A stretch of 64,000 nt of DNA from Tubulanus polymorphus (GCF_964204645.1 NC_134031.1:20829307-20893306), one strand, 5' to 3'; counted from the stretch's first letter, positions 1 to 10,700 are shown. Numbers and translations: made by a program. Notes: generated by a model not told the origin, from the letters alone.

Positions 1-245
1 TCTTCTGAATCTTCTTCAGATGAGCTGCTTTCTGAACTTTCTGAACTTTCTGAGCTCTCTGAACTACTTTCTGAACTACTTTCTGAGCTCTCTGAACTAC
101 TTTCTGAACTACTTTCTGAACTCTCTGAACTACTTTCTGAACTACTTTCTGAGCTCTCAGAACTACTTTCGGAACTTTCTGAACTGCTTACTGAGCTCTC
201 CGAACTACTAGAACTACTGGAGTCACCTAATTCCACGGGGATCAT
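1..245 (-). CDS. Ser/Glu-rich repeat ORF, partial at left edge
   Basis: On the minus strand an open frame runs from an ATG at 245 off the left end. It is also open upstream of that ATG, to about 380. The first 15 or so residues carry an acidic, aliphatic stretch (SSEELAIAMIPVELGD) and are followed by an almost pure Ser/Glu tract. This resembles the low-complexity N-termini of some PIF/Harbinger-type transposases in marine invertebrates, but no catalytic domain lies inside the window, so that is weak inference. The plus strand is also open here (1-336, ending TGA) and reads Leu-Ser-Glu repeats. The repeat itself keeps several frames free of stops, so openness is poor evidence for coding. It could equally be a tail of an unrelated acidic protein or only a minisatellite. 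Confidence 0.28.
   Translation of the reverse strand, partial: MIPVELGDSSSSSSSESSVSSSESSESSSESSESSSESSSESSESSSESSSESSESSSESSSESSESSESSESSSSEEDSE
30..210. repeat. CTGAACTACTTT-type tandem repeat
   Basis: Units of 9-12 bp (ctgaactacttt, ctgagctct) alternate with a higher-order period of about 33 bp. Because the period is a multiple of three, the array stays open in several frames on both strands. Confidence 0.85.
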
Positions 246-364
246 AGCAATTGCCAATTCTTCTGACGAAGCATCTAATAAGAGAGCGCGTTCACACGCA
301 AACCATTCACTTGATACTAAACCAATGCGGAAGTGACGAAGTGGGTCATTTCCGGTACCAGTTG

Positions 365-560
365 CAATTCTTAAACGCAATCATTTGGCTCGGGCCTGGT
401 CCGACGTTTTCAGTCGGGCCAAACAGGCTCGGGCCCATTTAGCACCCGTGTGAACAGTTGTTCCGGGCCAAATTTGGCCCAGGCCAAAAACGCTCGTGTG
501 ATCGCGGCTAGTCATACTATAGCCCAGGGCGAAATTGTGAAAGGTGCCTCCGACTGGGCC
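365..560. repeat. GGGCC-rich stretch, possible DNA-transposon terminus
   Basis: Locally GC-rich sequence in an AT-rich context, with many copies of gggcc, ggccc and ctcggg and short inverted words such as gggccaaatttggccc. Such clusters occur at the ends of non-autonomous DNA transposons. No matching second terminus or target-site duplication could be identified. From 560 to about 900 nothing else is recognisable. Confidence 0.3.
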
Positions 561-930
561 AACCGATTACACCAATGTGCGGCTACATAATTACTTTTTA
601 AACTCACTGAAATTATTCATCGGAAACAAATTATTTCCAAAAACCGGGGCAGTACATTTCTTGTCAGCCTTTTGGAACAAGTCGTCAAATTTATCCTGTT
701 GTGCAATTATATTTGATTAGCAACGCTTTCTACACAAAATATGAGCTCATTGTGAGAGATGCATTGTGATGATAATTTGTGGTCAAGGAATTTTTCAGGA
801 GCGGATTTTTTCAGCATTACGCGATCGTATGCTGAGTAAACTATTGCCCATAAATGAAAACAAAAACACACGGCTCCTCTTCTTAAGCAGCAGATTTAGG
901 TCAATGGGAATGTTACACGCGACGAGCTCC

Positions 931-938
931 TATAAAAG
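931..938 (+). promoter_or_regulatory. TATA-box-like TATAAAAG
   Basis: A consensus TATAAAAG lies about 185 bp upstream of the first in-frame ATG of the hypothetical ORF at 1115-1417. It is a good motif match but has no other support. Confidence 0.3.
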
Positions 939-1114
939 CTTCTCTCCTGTCCTAACGTGTACGCAATGTGCATCCAGCGGGTGGGTTACAAAATATTAGT
1001 TAAACATTAGGTCAGACAACAAACAGCGTGTTTAGGGGTCACCGACTCGCAAAGACCAAAGATTTTTTCGGGGATGCGCACGGCTTATCGCTCCGAGACC
1101 CAACCGAACATGCG

Positions 1115-1417
1115 ATGTCACTCGTCCATTCCTTGAACCGCAACGACAAACCATGTCCGTTTATCTATGATAAATCAGATACTCCTCCTTCACCAAGAAC
1201 CTTAGTGTCTGACACTAGGATCGTAATCGTAGAGCAACGTACAGCCAGACTACAGGACTGGGTGAACTCCTCCGAGCTAAAACAACTCGATTCTTCAGAT
1301 TCCATAGCGTTACCGATAATGGATGAATTGGAACTAAAAGTGGTGGATTATTGTATAACGCTGGAGTGGTTGAATTGTGTTGAATTTCGCCTTTTCCATG
1401 AAAACCATTTTAAATGA
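1115..1417 (+). CDS. hypothetical ORF, 100 aa
   Basis: A plus-strand frame is open from about 1028 to a TGA ending at 1417. The first ATG in it is at 1115, giving about 100 residues. The stretch has more G+C and more CpG than its surroundings, which look non-coding, and a TATA-like box lies upstream at 931. The translation has a Pro/Ser-rich centre and no motif, signal peptide or membrane segment that I recognise. A possible acceptor (tttag) at 1028-1032 means it could be the last exon of a longer gene, or a fragment of a mobile element. I do not recognise the product. Confidence 0.25.
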   Translation: MSLVHSLNRNDKPCPFIYDKSDTPPSPRTLVSDTRIVIVEQRTARLQDWVNSSELKQLDSSDSIALPIMDELELKVVDYCITLEWLNCVEFRLFHENHFK

Positions 1418-1820
1418 ATGACATTTTCAAAGAATTTGTTTATAGTGAAAAACCAAAACTTTTGAGGCCAATCAGGAAAAACAATTACACTTAACGAACA
1501 AATGTTTTGTCGCATGTGATGACTTTATTGTAGATACATGTAGTATCTTCGAGTTTGATTTGACATTTCAGTTAAATACATCTGAAATGTAAATACAACA
1601 TTTATTAAAACCATCATGAATGATTCACAGATTTGTGTGTAATAATTTTCTGTAACAAAGACAGCCGTGATTGGTAGTTACAAATACTGCATATCTGTTT
1701 GATCTCTCCAGTCACAATGATGGGTACGAGTTTTGCTAGATGATCATTTTTTATTTGATTTTTTCCGCTGAATGAAATTGAATTGAACGGAATATGCAGA
1801 CCTGCAGTTACGTTGTATGA
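1418..1820. other. intergenic, nothing recognised
   Basis: AT-rich sequence with no supported ORF, RNA gene or clear repeat. It should hold the 3' end of the minus-strand secreted-peptide gene that follows. Confidence 0.5.
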
Positions 1821-2436
1821 TTATAATATTTCATAACTGTTTCTAAGATTCTGTATTGACCATCTAGAACATGTGGCACGGCCACTTCTCAGAGCGAAAC
1901 ACTGTTTAAACGGGTCACAATGGCGATGTGTGGGTTCGTTCGTCCAACGACGAAACTCATCACAGATTCGACATGTTGATATACTCACTTTACGCAATAG
2001 CAACACGCATAAATGCAATTATATCTGAGACGTTTAACATGTGTTGCATGTCTTTTTGCACAAATTCCTTCTGTATTTATCGCTTTTGCAAATATTTGGC
2101 AACCTACACGTAGCCCCCGCTCTATCAACGCAAGCGCCTGTTCAAAGATAATCGATACATGCATATGGAGTGTAGATTATTACGTCAAAGATCTATAAGT
2201 TTCGAAATTTCTCTCAACAAAACTTACGTTTTACAACGACATGTTCTTTCTCGAGGGCTGGAAACAATCAATACATAAAGTTGGTCCTTGTGATGGCAAT
2301 AAGTCGAATGAACTTTCTGGCAATCATTTCTCGGACCCACCCTTTCAATTGACGTATTAAGCAAAAGCTTACCTGTGATTTCTGTCACTGCCACTGTCAT
2401 TGCCAGCAGCAATATCATAACTTTGAAACTAACCAT
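1821..2436 (-). CDS. small Cys-rich secreted peptide, two coding exons
   Basis: Predicted coding exons are 2228-2436 and 1821-1983, giving 123 residues. The start is ATG 2436, immediately after a TTTAG/G acceptor, so a 5'-UTR intron is likely (donor GGTAAAT near 2517). Residues 1-19 form a hydrophobic signal peptide. The mature part has nine cysteines: four from the first exon, ending in a CRC pair, and five from the second, starting with CRIC. The first exon ends at a good donor, C/GTAAGT, in phase 2. The only phase-matched acceptor downstream is the AG at 1984-1985, which has a weak pyrimidine tract, so the junction is the least certain part. There is one N-glycosylation site (NTS) near residue 27. 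The cysteine spacing matches no family I can name. The layout suits a secreted defence, venom-like or signalling peptide. Confidence 0.5.
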
Positions 2437-2584
2437 CCTAAATTGTAATAACATATTTTAAAACAATCGTTTGAACCTTTCAAAGTTATAGTTAGATGAA
2501 TGTGTCAGTGAATTTACCTTCAGAAACTGGTAGAACTGTCACAGGATTCAGTAGAACCTTTTGATTTTGTTTTGGGGGAACCTG

Positions 2585-2592
2585 TTTATAAA
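2585..2592 (-). promoter_or_regulatory. TATA box (TTTATAAA) of the secreted-peptide gene
   Basis: TTTATAAA lies about 150 bp upstream of the ATG at 2436 and about 70 bp upstream of a splice donor near 2517. This fits a short non-coding first exon starting near 2560. The motif is palindromic, so it does not itself give a direction. Confidence 0.4.
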
Positions 2593-2973
2593 GGCGACGT
2601 GTAAGAGTGAACAGAGCCGATTATTCTAAATATGAATTTTTCATGAGATATTATGCCAGGAGTATTATACTTCGGAAACATTTGTCAAGTTTTTTAAATC
2701 TGGAATACGCGTATCACGAAAATATGTTACAGTCTCGTTTTTTAAGAATAATGTCACTAAATAGCAGACTTATGAGGGCCTACATAAAACATGGCAGATT
2801 GTAAACATTATTTGCGTATTGCATCATTTCTGTTCTACTCCACGGTATGGTGATATATATCTTTACCTATGACATTATTGATAGTGCACTTAAAGACCTT
2901 TTAATATTTGACACCGTGCTTGACGTTTAGATTCAAAAAAATTGTTTAAGTAAATCAAACTTGAAATCAATGG

Positions 2974-3927
2974 TTATTTGATTGCTGAATTTCTACAGCG
3001 GATTTTCATACAGAAATATTCGCGAATTTCTCGTCCAAGTAAAAGATATATGTAGAAATTTACCACATAGTTACACATTTGAAACTGTGCAAATATGTCA
3101 TATAGAATATATTTAATTTCTTCAGAGATTGGCGTCAATACAGTAAAAGTGGATGGAAGTGTGAACATCGCAAATGCGAGCGAAACTGTTACAAGCATTA
3201 TTGTTGTACGTTTTGATTTCGTTGTTTTCTGATCGGAAGAAACCATTTTTGAACCTCTGAATAACTGAACTATTATAACAGAATTTGCTGTTATAATCAA
3301 AGATAACGGTATGATATACGCGTGAATGACAAACACGGAAAAAAATTTAATTTGGTCTATCAAAGTATGGTAACATCCGAACGCAGGATCTGCGAAACGA
3401 ATCGACACCGTGGGCAGAAGAGTGAGAACCACTATATTTACTAGAGAAATTATCAATGTAGCAAATCTTGCGAATGTCGGTGTACATATCAAACGAGATG
3501 TGAACGGGAAGAGAACAACTGCCACTCGTTCTAGAGATATCGCTATTATTAACCACGAACTATTAACAACTGCAAACCCCATTACAAATTCATAGATTTG
3601 ACAACTGATCAGTGAATTCATGATGAATATAGGACCATCTTTAACGTGCAAGAGAATAAACTGTAAAACAGGTATCAGCGAATAATTCAAACAGACCGTT
3701 GAATCACTGAGAGACAAAACGACAAGATAATTAGCGTAAGATAAACTGCGGAATCTGCGACTTATCATTATCAGGAAAGTAGCCGAATTTCCGAAGACAC
3801 CTAACATGAACCAGACGGGCAGAATGAACAATGACACATGAAGGTAGATTCCTGACCTGTTTGCAACAGACATTAGAATGATGTAACTCCTGTAAGTTCG
3901 ACCAATTTGAATCTGAGTTGAATTCAT
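2974..3927 (-). CDS. orphan rhodopsin-class GPCR, copy 1
   Basis: Single-exon gene of 317 residues, a typical length for a class A receptor. Seven hydrophobic segments lie at about 28-54, 65-91, 105-130, 153-172, 196-222, 240-263 and 270-297. Class A landmarks are visible: GN at 46-47 in TM1, SLSD with D75 in TM2, C109 at the top of TM3 paired with C185 in loop 2, and a basic loop 3 (KSKR). The DRY motif is replaced by ERV (133-135), and NPxxY is degenerate (NFYIY, 290-294). N-glycosylation sites NST and NRS occur near the N-terminus. The ligand is unknown. The pattern suits lineage-expanded peptide-type orphan receptors. It is adjacent to a near-identical paralogue in the same orientation. 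Confidence 0.88.
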   Translation of the reverse strand: MNSTQIQIGRTYRSYIILMSVANRSGIYLHVSLFILPVWFMLGVFGNSATFLIMISRRFRSLSYANYLVVLSLSDSTVCLNYSLIPVLQFILLHVKDGPIFIMNSLISCQIYEFVMGFAVVNSSWLIIAISLERVAVVLFPFTSRLICTPTFARFATLIISLVNIVVLTLLPTVSIRFADPAFGCYHTLIDQIKFFSVFVIHAYIIPLSLIITANSVIIVQLFRGSKMVSSDQKTTKSKRTTIMLVTVSLAFAMFTLPSTFTVLTPISEEIKYILYDIFAQFQMCNYVVNFYIYLLLGREIREYFCMKIRCRNSAIK

Positions 3928-3962
3928 GATTCACGAGGAACTATCTAGTTTACACGTCCATG

Positions 3963-3964
<2 letters not shown>

Positions 3965-3999
<35 letters not shown>
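3965..3999. repeat. (GA)n microsatellite
   Basis: An uninterrupted run of about 17 GA dinucleotides upstream of the first GPCR. It is absent from the equivalent position of the second copy. Confidence 0.95.
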
Positions 4000-4002
<3 letters not shown>

Positions 4003-4329
4003 TGAATGTCTGTGAGTGTATACTGTGCGCGAATCTACAGGACCTGACGGTGTCTTTACAGCTAACATTCATTTGCAGCGAATAGAAAATCAATTCTCTC
4101 GGAAAACCTAATGCAATTTTCTCATATTTTGTAAAAGTTTATCATTGTGTAAAATATATATGTAACTAAATCAAATATCAATATTTGTTGTACAAGAATT
4201 CATTGCAAATGGTGTGAAATTTATGATAGTAAAACATCAGAACAGGTTGGAAAATGTGTTTTGATATGAAGTCCCACGTCACACTCGACACAGAGGCTTG
4301 CTGCGATTATTACTCCGATGCCAACAGTG

Positions 4330-4440
4330 GGAATAATCCTTTCAGAGGCATTTTCATCCGTCAGGGGATTCGAACCAACTACGCTAAAGCTGTTCTGCTG
4401 GTGGAAACGAGTTCGCGAGTGATACCGGACCCCTGGCAAG
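4330..4440 (-). repeat. SINE-like sequence with tRNA B-box
   Basis: On the minus strand a perfect pol III B-box, GGTTCGAATCC, lies at 4366-4376, directly preceded by an A-box-like TAGCGTAGTTGG. The boxes are too close for a functional tRNA, so this is best read as a degenerate tRNA-derived retroposon. Outside it, 4440-4900 shows nothing I can annotate. Confidence 0.35.
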
Positions 4441-4904
4441 CGAGGATGCTTCAAAGGACGTTCTGTTATCTAAATGAATTTTAGTAGCAAACTGCGCGTT
4501 GGTTTATCAAATACAACCAGCCCGATATTGAATCTGTATGTGGATTCCGATGGACGGCTTTCTTATTCCACTCCTTTTAGGAAACGAATGTATGATTGAC
4601 CCAGTCATTGAATCTTATTTCTCCGATCCGCTCATGATTTGAACCTTATAGCAGGTATCAATAAGAAGATGTCCTTGTTCTAAAAATACATGGAATTTGA
4701 AAAAATCGTAACTCGAGAAAAGAACTTACACGAATTGCAGAGACTAGAATTTTTATTGACATGAAACATAAATTTGTTGTTTCATTCTGTGCATAGATTG
4801 ATTAAATAGCCCGCGTATAGTTGTCGGTCATTCAGCTGCACCAACTCTGACATGATATGTTAGATCAACGGATATGTATCTTTGCCTGTTGCTTTATTCA
4901 GATT

Positions 4905-6265
4905 GCACTTTCAAGACGAAAAAACTTTTAATATTTGTCACCGTGCTTAACGTTTAGATTTAAAAAAAGTTGTGTAAGTGAATCAAACTTGAAATCAATG
5001 GTTATCTGACTGCTGAATTTCTACAGCGGATTTTCATACAGAAATATTCGCGAATTTCTCGTCCAAGTAAAAGATATATGTAGAAATTTACCACATAGTT
5101 ACACATTTGAAACTGTGCAAATATGTCATATAGAATATATTTAATTTCTTCGGAGATTGGCGTCAATACAGTCAAAGTGGATGGAAGTGTGAACATCGCA
5201 AATGCGAGCGAAACTGTTACAAGCATTATTGTTGTACGTTTTGATTTCGTTGTTTTCTGATCGGAAGAAACCATTTTTGAACCTCTGAATAACTGAACTA
5301 TTATAACAGAATTTGCTGTTATAATCAAAGATAACGGTATGATATACGCGTGAATGACAAACACGGAAAAAAATTTAATTTGGTCTATCAAAGTATGGTA
5401 GCATCCGAACGCAGGATCTGCGAAACGAATCGACACCGTGGGCAGAAGAGTAAGAACCACTATATTTACTAGAGAAATTATCAATGTAGCGAATCTTGCG
5501 AATGTCGGTGTACATATCAAACGAGATGTGAACGGGAAGAGAACAACTGCCACTCGTTCTAGAGATATCGCTATTATAAACCACGAACTATTGCTGACTG
5601 CAAGCGCCATTACAAATTCATAGATTTGACAACTGATCAGTGAATTCATGATGAATATAGGACCATCTTTAACGTGCAAGAGAATAAACTGTAAAACAGG
5701 TATCAGCGAATAATTCAAACAGACCGTTGAATCACTGAGAGACAAAACGACAAGATAATTAGCGTAAGATAAACTGCGGAATCTGCGACTTATCATTATG
5801 AGGAAAGTAGCTGAATTTCCGAAGACACCTAACAGGAACACGATGGGCAGAATGAACAATGACACATGAAGGTAGATTCCTGACCTGTTCACTACTGACA
5901 TTAGAACGATGTAACTGCTGTACGTTCGACCGATTTCTATCCGGCGAGTAGAATTCATGATTCACATTGAGACTCACCGAAAATCATTCAACGTAATTTA
6001 ATGTAGTAACATTTCATTGAAACTCACAATTTGTTGTTTGCATCAAATACAAAATCGATTCTGAAATCTGGAATAATTTATTCAGATATTGTAAAAGTTT
6101 ATTATTTTGCAAAATGTAAATGTAACTGAATTGAATATCAATATTTGTTGTACTGTATATAATGTATGTAATGTACTTTTACCATTTACAATGTATTTAA
6201 TTGTAAATGGTGAAATATCTTATAAGTAAAATATCTGAACAGTTTGGAAAATGTTTGCACAAGTT
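4905..6265. repeat. tandem segmental duplication, copy 2
   Basis: Second copy of the block at 2880-4260. The match across the 3' two thirds of the receptor gene is almost perfect at DNA level, then falls off through the 5' end of the gene and upstream flank, where short insertions appear. Confidence 0.8.
5002..5958 (-). CDS. orphan rhodopsin-class GPCR, copy 2
   Basis: Intronless, 318 residues, one longer than copy 1 because of a change right after the start (MNSTRRIEIG). The seven-helix layout is the same, with D in TM2, the TM3/loop-2 cysteine pair, ERV in place of DRY and NFYIY in TM7. Differences from copy 1 cluster in the first 42 residues, including the start of TM1 (PIVFLL against PVWFML), and in TM3 just before ERV (MALAVSNSSWF against MGFAVVNSSWL). 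The remaining protein is nearly invariant: one change in TM6 (LTVL for FTVL) and two at the C-terminus. Both copies are intact, so both are probably functional. Ligand unknown. Confidence 0.88.
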   Translation of the reverse strand: MNSTRRIEIGRTYSSYIVLMSVVNRSGIYLHVSLFILPIVFLLGVFGNSATFLIMISRRFRSLSYANYLVVLSLSDSTVCLNYSLIPVLQFILLHVKDGPIFIMNSLISCQIYEFVMALAVSNSSWFIIAISLERVAVVLFPFTSRLICTPTFARFATLIISLVNIVVLTLLPTVSIRFADPAFGCYHTLIDQIKFFSVFVIHAYIIPLSLIITANSVIIVQLFRGSKMVSSDQKTTKSKRTTIMLVTVSLAFAMFTLPSTLTVLTPISEEIKYILYDIFAQFQMCNYVVNFYIYLLLGREIREYFCMKIRCRNSAVR

Positions 6266-6592
6266 CTCAGTGAGGTCACAAAATGGCTGGGCCCTCCTGT
6301 CTGATATCAAAACATGGCTGGGCCCTCTGCGTCATATCAATGGATGCTATTTACCTGTAGAAGTGATTATTTTGTGGTCAAACCTTGTATAAAAACATAT
6401 AAACGAAGTTATCGATAATTGCTTCGTGTTATGAATGGTACCGGGCTTATTTTCAGTGTAAAATCACAGATCACCATGGCAATTTGAAACCTGCTTTTAA
6501 CAAACCTCCTGGCACTGAAACCCTTTATCACTGGTCGCTGCTATATCAGTTAGCCTATAGTTATTATTATCACGATTTTGATTATTTTTCAG
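6266..6592. other. non-coding stretch with a short duplicated motif
   Basis: No gene. A word around tggctgggccctc occurs twice about 30 bp apart (6290-6335), each followed by a related atatcaa sequence. This looks like a small local duplication. Confidence 0.4.
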
Positions 6593-6748
6593 GTATGTTA
6601 CTTCATGGCGTTCCTCGTATTGACGTATGCGATATCTCTTATTGCGACTATCTCATTCGAATCTCCCATGATAGCACTTGAAAAAGTGTTATGCAAGGAT
6701 TGTCAGTGCTGTCGTCCTTGTATGAAAAAAATATGTTGTAAAAGATAA
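6593..6748 (+). pseudogene. orphan last exon of an NRF-6-like acyltransferase
   Basis: After a good acceptor (attatttttcag) there is a 52-codon frame to TAA. It is nearly the same as exon 15 of the acyltransferase gene at 13098-13250: shared core FLVLTYAISLIATISFESPM, then ALEKVLCKDCQCC. The tail differs: a CCRPC cluster and two extra cysteines here against CCPC there. None of the upstream exons that make up the catalytic domain is visible between here and the GPCRs, so this is a stranded exon copy. It could be left from an unequal crossover that also built the GPCR duplication. It could still be used as an alternative 3' exon of an unseen transcript. Confidence 0.7.
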
Positions 6749-7602
6749 TTATTAGGATTGGTTGAGAGCTTCACCAAGCAGCTGAGCCTATTCAAATATA
6801 TATGCACAGTATTTTCCGAAAGTTTGTGGCACACTAGATGAATATTATTGGCGAATCGAATTAATGATTTCTAGAGTTCTCACACATCGCTTAACACCGA
6901 CTTCGTAATCAACATCACTGAATGTATGTTATAAAATGTCATTGTAATAATAAAACTATTCTGAAAAATAAACTATTTAAAGACCTCTTTTTCTCGCCAA
7001 AAAGTTTCAGGTTTCTGGTCATGTAGATTTCGCACAGAATTCGGATTCTACAAATCAAGAATAAGGCAATATTTATGTCTTGCGAACTGTCAAACCAAAC
7101 TGAACAATAAAGTTACTGCTAAGATGCTTAGACCGTTCTGTGATTTGATATATTCAATTTTCACTTTTTTAAAATTTCTTCACAGTCCTTCCGAGTTTCT
7201 CTGTGGGAATGATCATTTCTATTTCCTCTCCCTGTTCCTGATCCGTAACACAATTAATTACGTGTAGTTTATTGTGGTTGCGCTGCGTCCATTTCATTGG
7301 CGGATGTCACGTGCTCCTAAAAGCACTGTCACAAACGACTACACCTCTAGATTGGCGTTCGCGTCTGTTTCGTGCTTGGATTCGGCATTTAAACCGCCCT
7401 TCTACAAAATATAGATATACATTGTTGACCGATTAAATCGAGAAAATTGAATAAATAACACGAATGTTTTTATTTTTTTGTCCTTGCGATTGAAAAGTTT
7501 TATTTTTACATGTATATTTTCTTTCAATAATTCTAGGTTGAGCTGAATTCGGGTCAGAGTTGTGGTTTCCGTGTTCAATGAATTATTTATATCTCATTTT
7601 AT
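6749..7602. other. intergenic, nothing recognised
   Basis: No ORF or RNA gene that can be supported. An AATAAA-type signal (aataataaaactatt) near 6948 could end a transcript containing the orphan exon. Confidence 0.4.
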
Positions 7603-7619
7603 CGTGTATATATGCAAAT
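7603..7619 (+). promoter_or_regulatory. TATA-like plus POU octamer upstream of the acyltransferase gene
   Basis: A TATA-like gtatatat is directly followed by ATGCAAAT (7612-7619), the consensus octamer bound by POU-homeodomain factors. It sits about 180 bp upstream of the chosen ATG. Evidence is motif match and position only. Confidence 0.3.
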
Positions 7620-7798
7620 AGCGTGGTTTTCAAGGTTGGAATTGTCTCTATAACTTGTTTGAAGGACATTCTCAAAGAAGGTTATTTCATTATTTTCACA
7701 TACTCACCATAGAATTATTTAATGATAGTCGTTCGTTCGAAGTTGAACGATTCACGGAAAAAACATTCATATTTCGCGTATTCGTGCGTGGAACCAAG

Positions 7799-10700
7799 AT
7801 GGAAGTTTATTTCTTGTTGATTTGTCTGGCCATTGGGACATGGGCTGATAATCAGGCGATCCCTGACCTAATCGAACGTGGATCTGTAGAACCGGGATTA
7901 CCTTCAGCTTTAAGACGAGCCGTTGACGAGATGAATAATGGCACGGCGAAGGTCAACTCGTCAATAACCTGTTTAAGCGACATGGAAACAATGTTAGGAG
8001 CCTGGACGCAACAAAAACCGTGGAGTTTGTCAAGTAAGTATGCACTTCCGATCTAACACAAATTACGTTGTTAACACGCTAAGATGCCTTGCATGTCGAA
8101 CATACGGGGTTTTTTATCTTTAGATATCGATTTGTCCACATATCTGATAACCATTACTGTAATTGTAGCCCCCTTGTACGTATTTTGAATACCTGAATCT
8201 ATACTCAATTTTATTCACACTGATAGTTAAATAAATGCGAGATAAGAATTGCCCCATAAATCCGCCTAACACCAGTATCGGTGTCGGTGTTTTATTCAGG
8301 ACGAATAATTGATTAATAAAAAAGAAATAATTTAGTTCGAACAGTAGAAACTGTGGGATGGCATGTAATATTCAAATCAGTTAAACGACACATGTTTCAC
8401 ATATTTTTCGCTAGAAAGCCACAAGAAGATTCGGGCTAAAAACATCCAAACAAGAGTTAAAAAAAGACCATCTATCATATCGACGATGACCAAAATGGCA
8501 AAATGGGTAATCTATTTTGGTTTCAGGCAGAGTGGAGTAAACGATAGCCAGGAAAATTGGTTTTAATTGGAATGGAATTTCATTGTTTTGTTTAATATAA
8601 TGTGTTCTTCTTTTCGGCAAAAAATTTCTGAAACGTTTATTCTAGTGTTTGACGCAACTGGTAAACCTAACAGCGATCATCTGGTTTCGTTTGGAAAGTA
8701 CGATCAATGTCGCAGTGTTATAATCAACGACACAGGCGTCAGTTTCCACTCGCAGTACTGTTACTCAAAATTCCTACTTGCCGTCAAGTTACGTATTATA
8801 TATTTATTGATATATTTCTGTTTAGGCCTTTTTTGCTAATAGCTTGGTTTACGGGAACCGCCTCCCGAAATTTGAAGAAAAGTCAAATAGAAAATTTTGT
8901 TTTTGAATTTTTATTCCCGTTTGTGAAACAAATTCAGTGGAAAAACGAGCAAAAAAAGTTTTCACCTCCGCCGAATGAGAATCCTGGTTTGAATGCTGGA
9001 AAAAAATAGAAAAACGCAAGGTTCTTTTTTGATCACAGTGTGCAGAATTCTAACTTTCCAATAATTTTTTTCCTCCTCCAAAATGATATTTTAATGGGTC
9101 TACCCCGTAAACAAAGCTATTAAAAAGACCTTATTTAACGAATAGTTCGTTGGAGAAGACTCTAGCAAAATTCTTCATCGTTTACTTGTTATATAACAAT
9201 TTTAATCCAAATACATTAGGAAATTTCATATTTTAGGTAATGCCAACATACATGTACTACGGATTCTGCCTTCCAAGCACCTGTGACAGCCGTGATTCAG
9301 AAATCCTCATCAATACTGGTCAGTCGGTGAATAGCAACGAAATATATGTCTATTCTTTATTTATATTCATACAAATAAGATGCCTCGAAACGAACTCATT
9401 TTTCTGTCCATGGGTTTAGTTCATCTATTGTCCCCATTATTATAATCACCCACTAAAGTGGAATTCATGGATACTCATAAAATGTGATTAATACTCATAT
9501 ATGGCTGCGATCCCGGCGATCAGTGGCCAGCCCTGACAAAATAGATTCATAGCTATCTTAATTATAAAAAAAAAAGATTCACTAAACTGTTTCATCCATG
9601 GGATATGTCCAATAGATCGCGCCTACCCTGTCGCAAGGATGTCCGCATCAGAGCTCCCTCCACCTTGTCTACTAAAATCAAATCAACCTTATGATCTGCT
9701 CCAAAGAGTCATGAAGGGAAAACTGTCTTTCGTTTGTTTTCTTGACCAACGAATGTCTTACAGTTGTAGATAACTTTGGAGTGAACACTACGGCCTCAGC
9801 GGCCGAAACAACTTGTAAAAGTGAACAGAAACCAGAATTCTCAACCGGTCATTGGATTATCCTGTAAGGCATCATCAGGGTATCAGTATTTGTCAGTCTT
9901 CTAAATTTACATAGCAATAGATATAAACAAGAACCAGTGGTTCAAATTTGGTTCAAATTCATGATGTCATAGTTGCATGAACAATGCGGACGACGTATGT
10001 GAATAAGATATAATGATATGAATATGCTTCCGTTTTTAGTGGAATTCTAGGTTTTCTTGGTATCTTTATTTCCGTGGTGACTGTTTATGATGTGATATCG
10101 CGGAATCATCGTCTACAATCAACGCCTGAAATATCGCATGGGGTCGATGTTAAACTAGATACGCTGGTGACGGAAACCGGAAATGACGTTTGTTACGTTA
10201 ACAGTACGGACGCGCTGGCGGCAAACGAAGCGAAGTCGAAGTCTTCCGGTATAAATAAATACTAATTCATTCCACGTGCATTGAAATAACTTAGAAAATA
10301 TGAATTGATTCATAACCTTGACGTATATACTGTCATATCGTACTGAACAAAATCATTGCGAAATCGATCAGATGCATTTTCATAATGAAATATCAGATTA
10401 ACTATTTCGTGCACTGTAATAATGAAACTTCACAATTTGATTTCGAAAATAATGACGAATTACTGAAGTAAATCGAATTTCAAACGTCAAGAATGTATTT
10501 TTTATTCTCATCTTATTATGCAGTCGTTTGCAAGGATGTAATTCTTGCGTTCTCGGCCTACGACAACTTACTAAAACTAGTATCACTTGAATCGAGCGGT
10601 GATACGATCAGCTGCATTCACGGAATCAAATTCATCACCATGTTTTGGATTATACTCGGCCACACGTTTTACTATTTCTTCATCTTCGCGCCGTCTGGTA

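Larger units (their letters stand above)
2880..4260. repeat. tandem segmental duplication, copy 1
   Basis: This block contains the first GPCR with its 3' and 5' flanks and is repeated at about 4905-6265, an offset of 2028 bp across the genes. Similarity starts just downstream of the stop codons (shared caccgtgctt and acgtttagat words). It continues upstream past the ATGs to a shared stretch around caatatttgttgta and the following 80-100 bp. Confidence 0.8.

Noticed and set aside
20-211. Phe/Asn/Leu-rich 63-codon plus-strand ORF
   Set aside because: Third-frame reading of the tandem repeat at 30-210.
3347-3595. Out-of-frame ORFs on both strands inside the GPCR genes (also 5375-5623)
   Set aside because: Shadows of the seven-helix frame; both copies show the same shadows.
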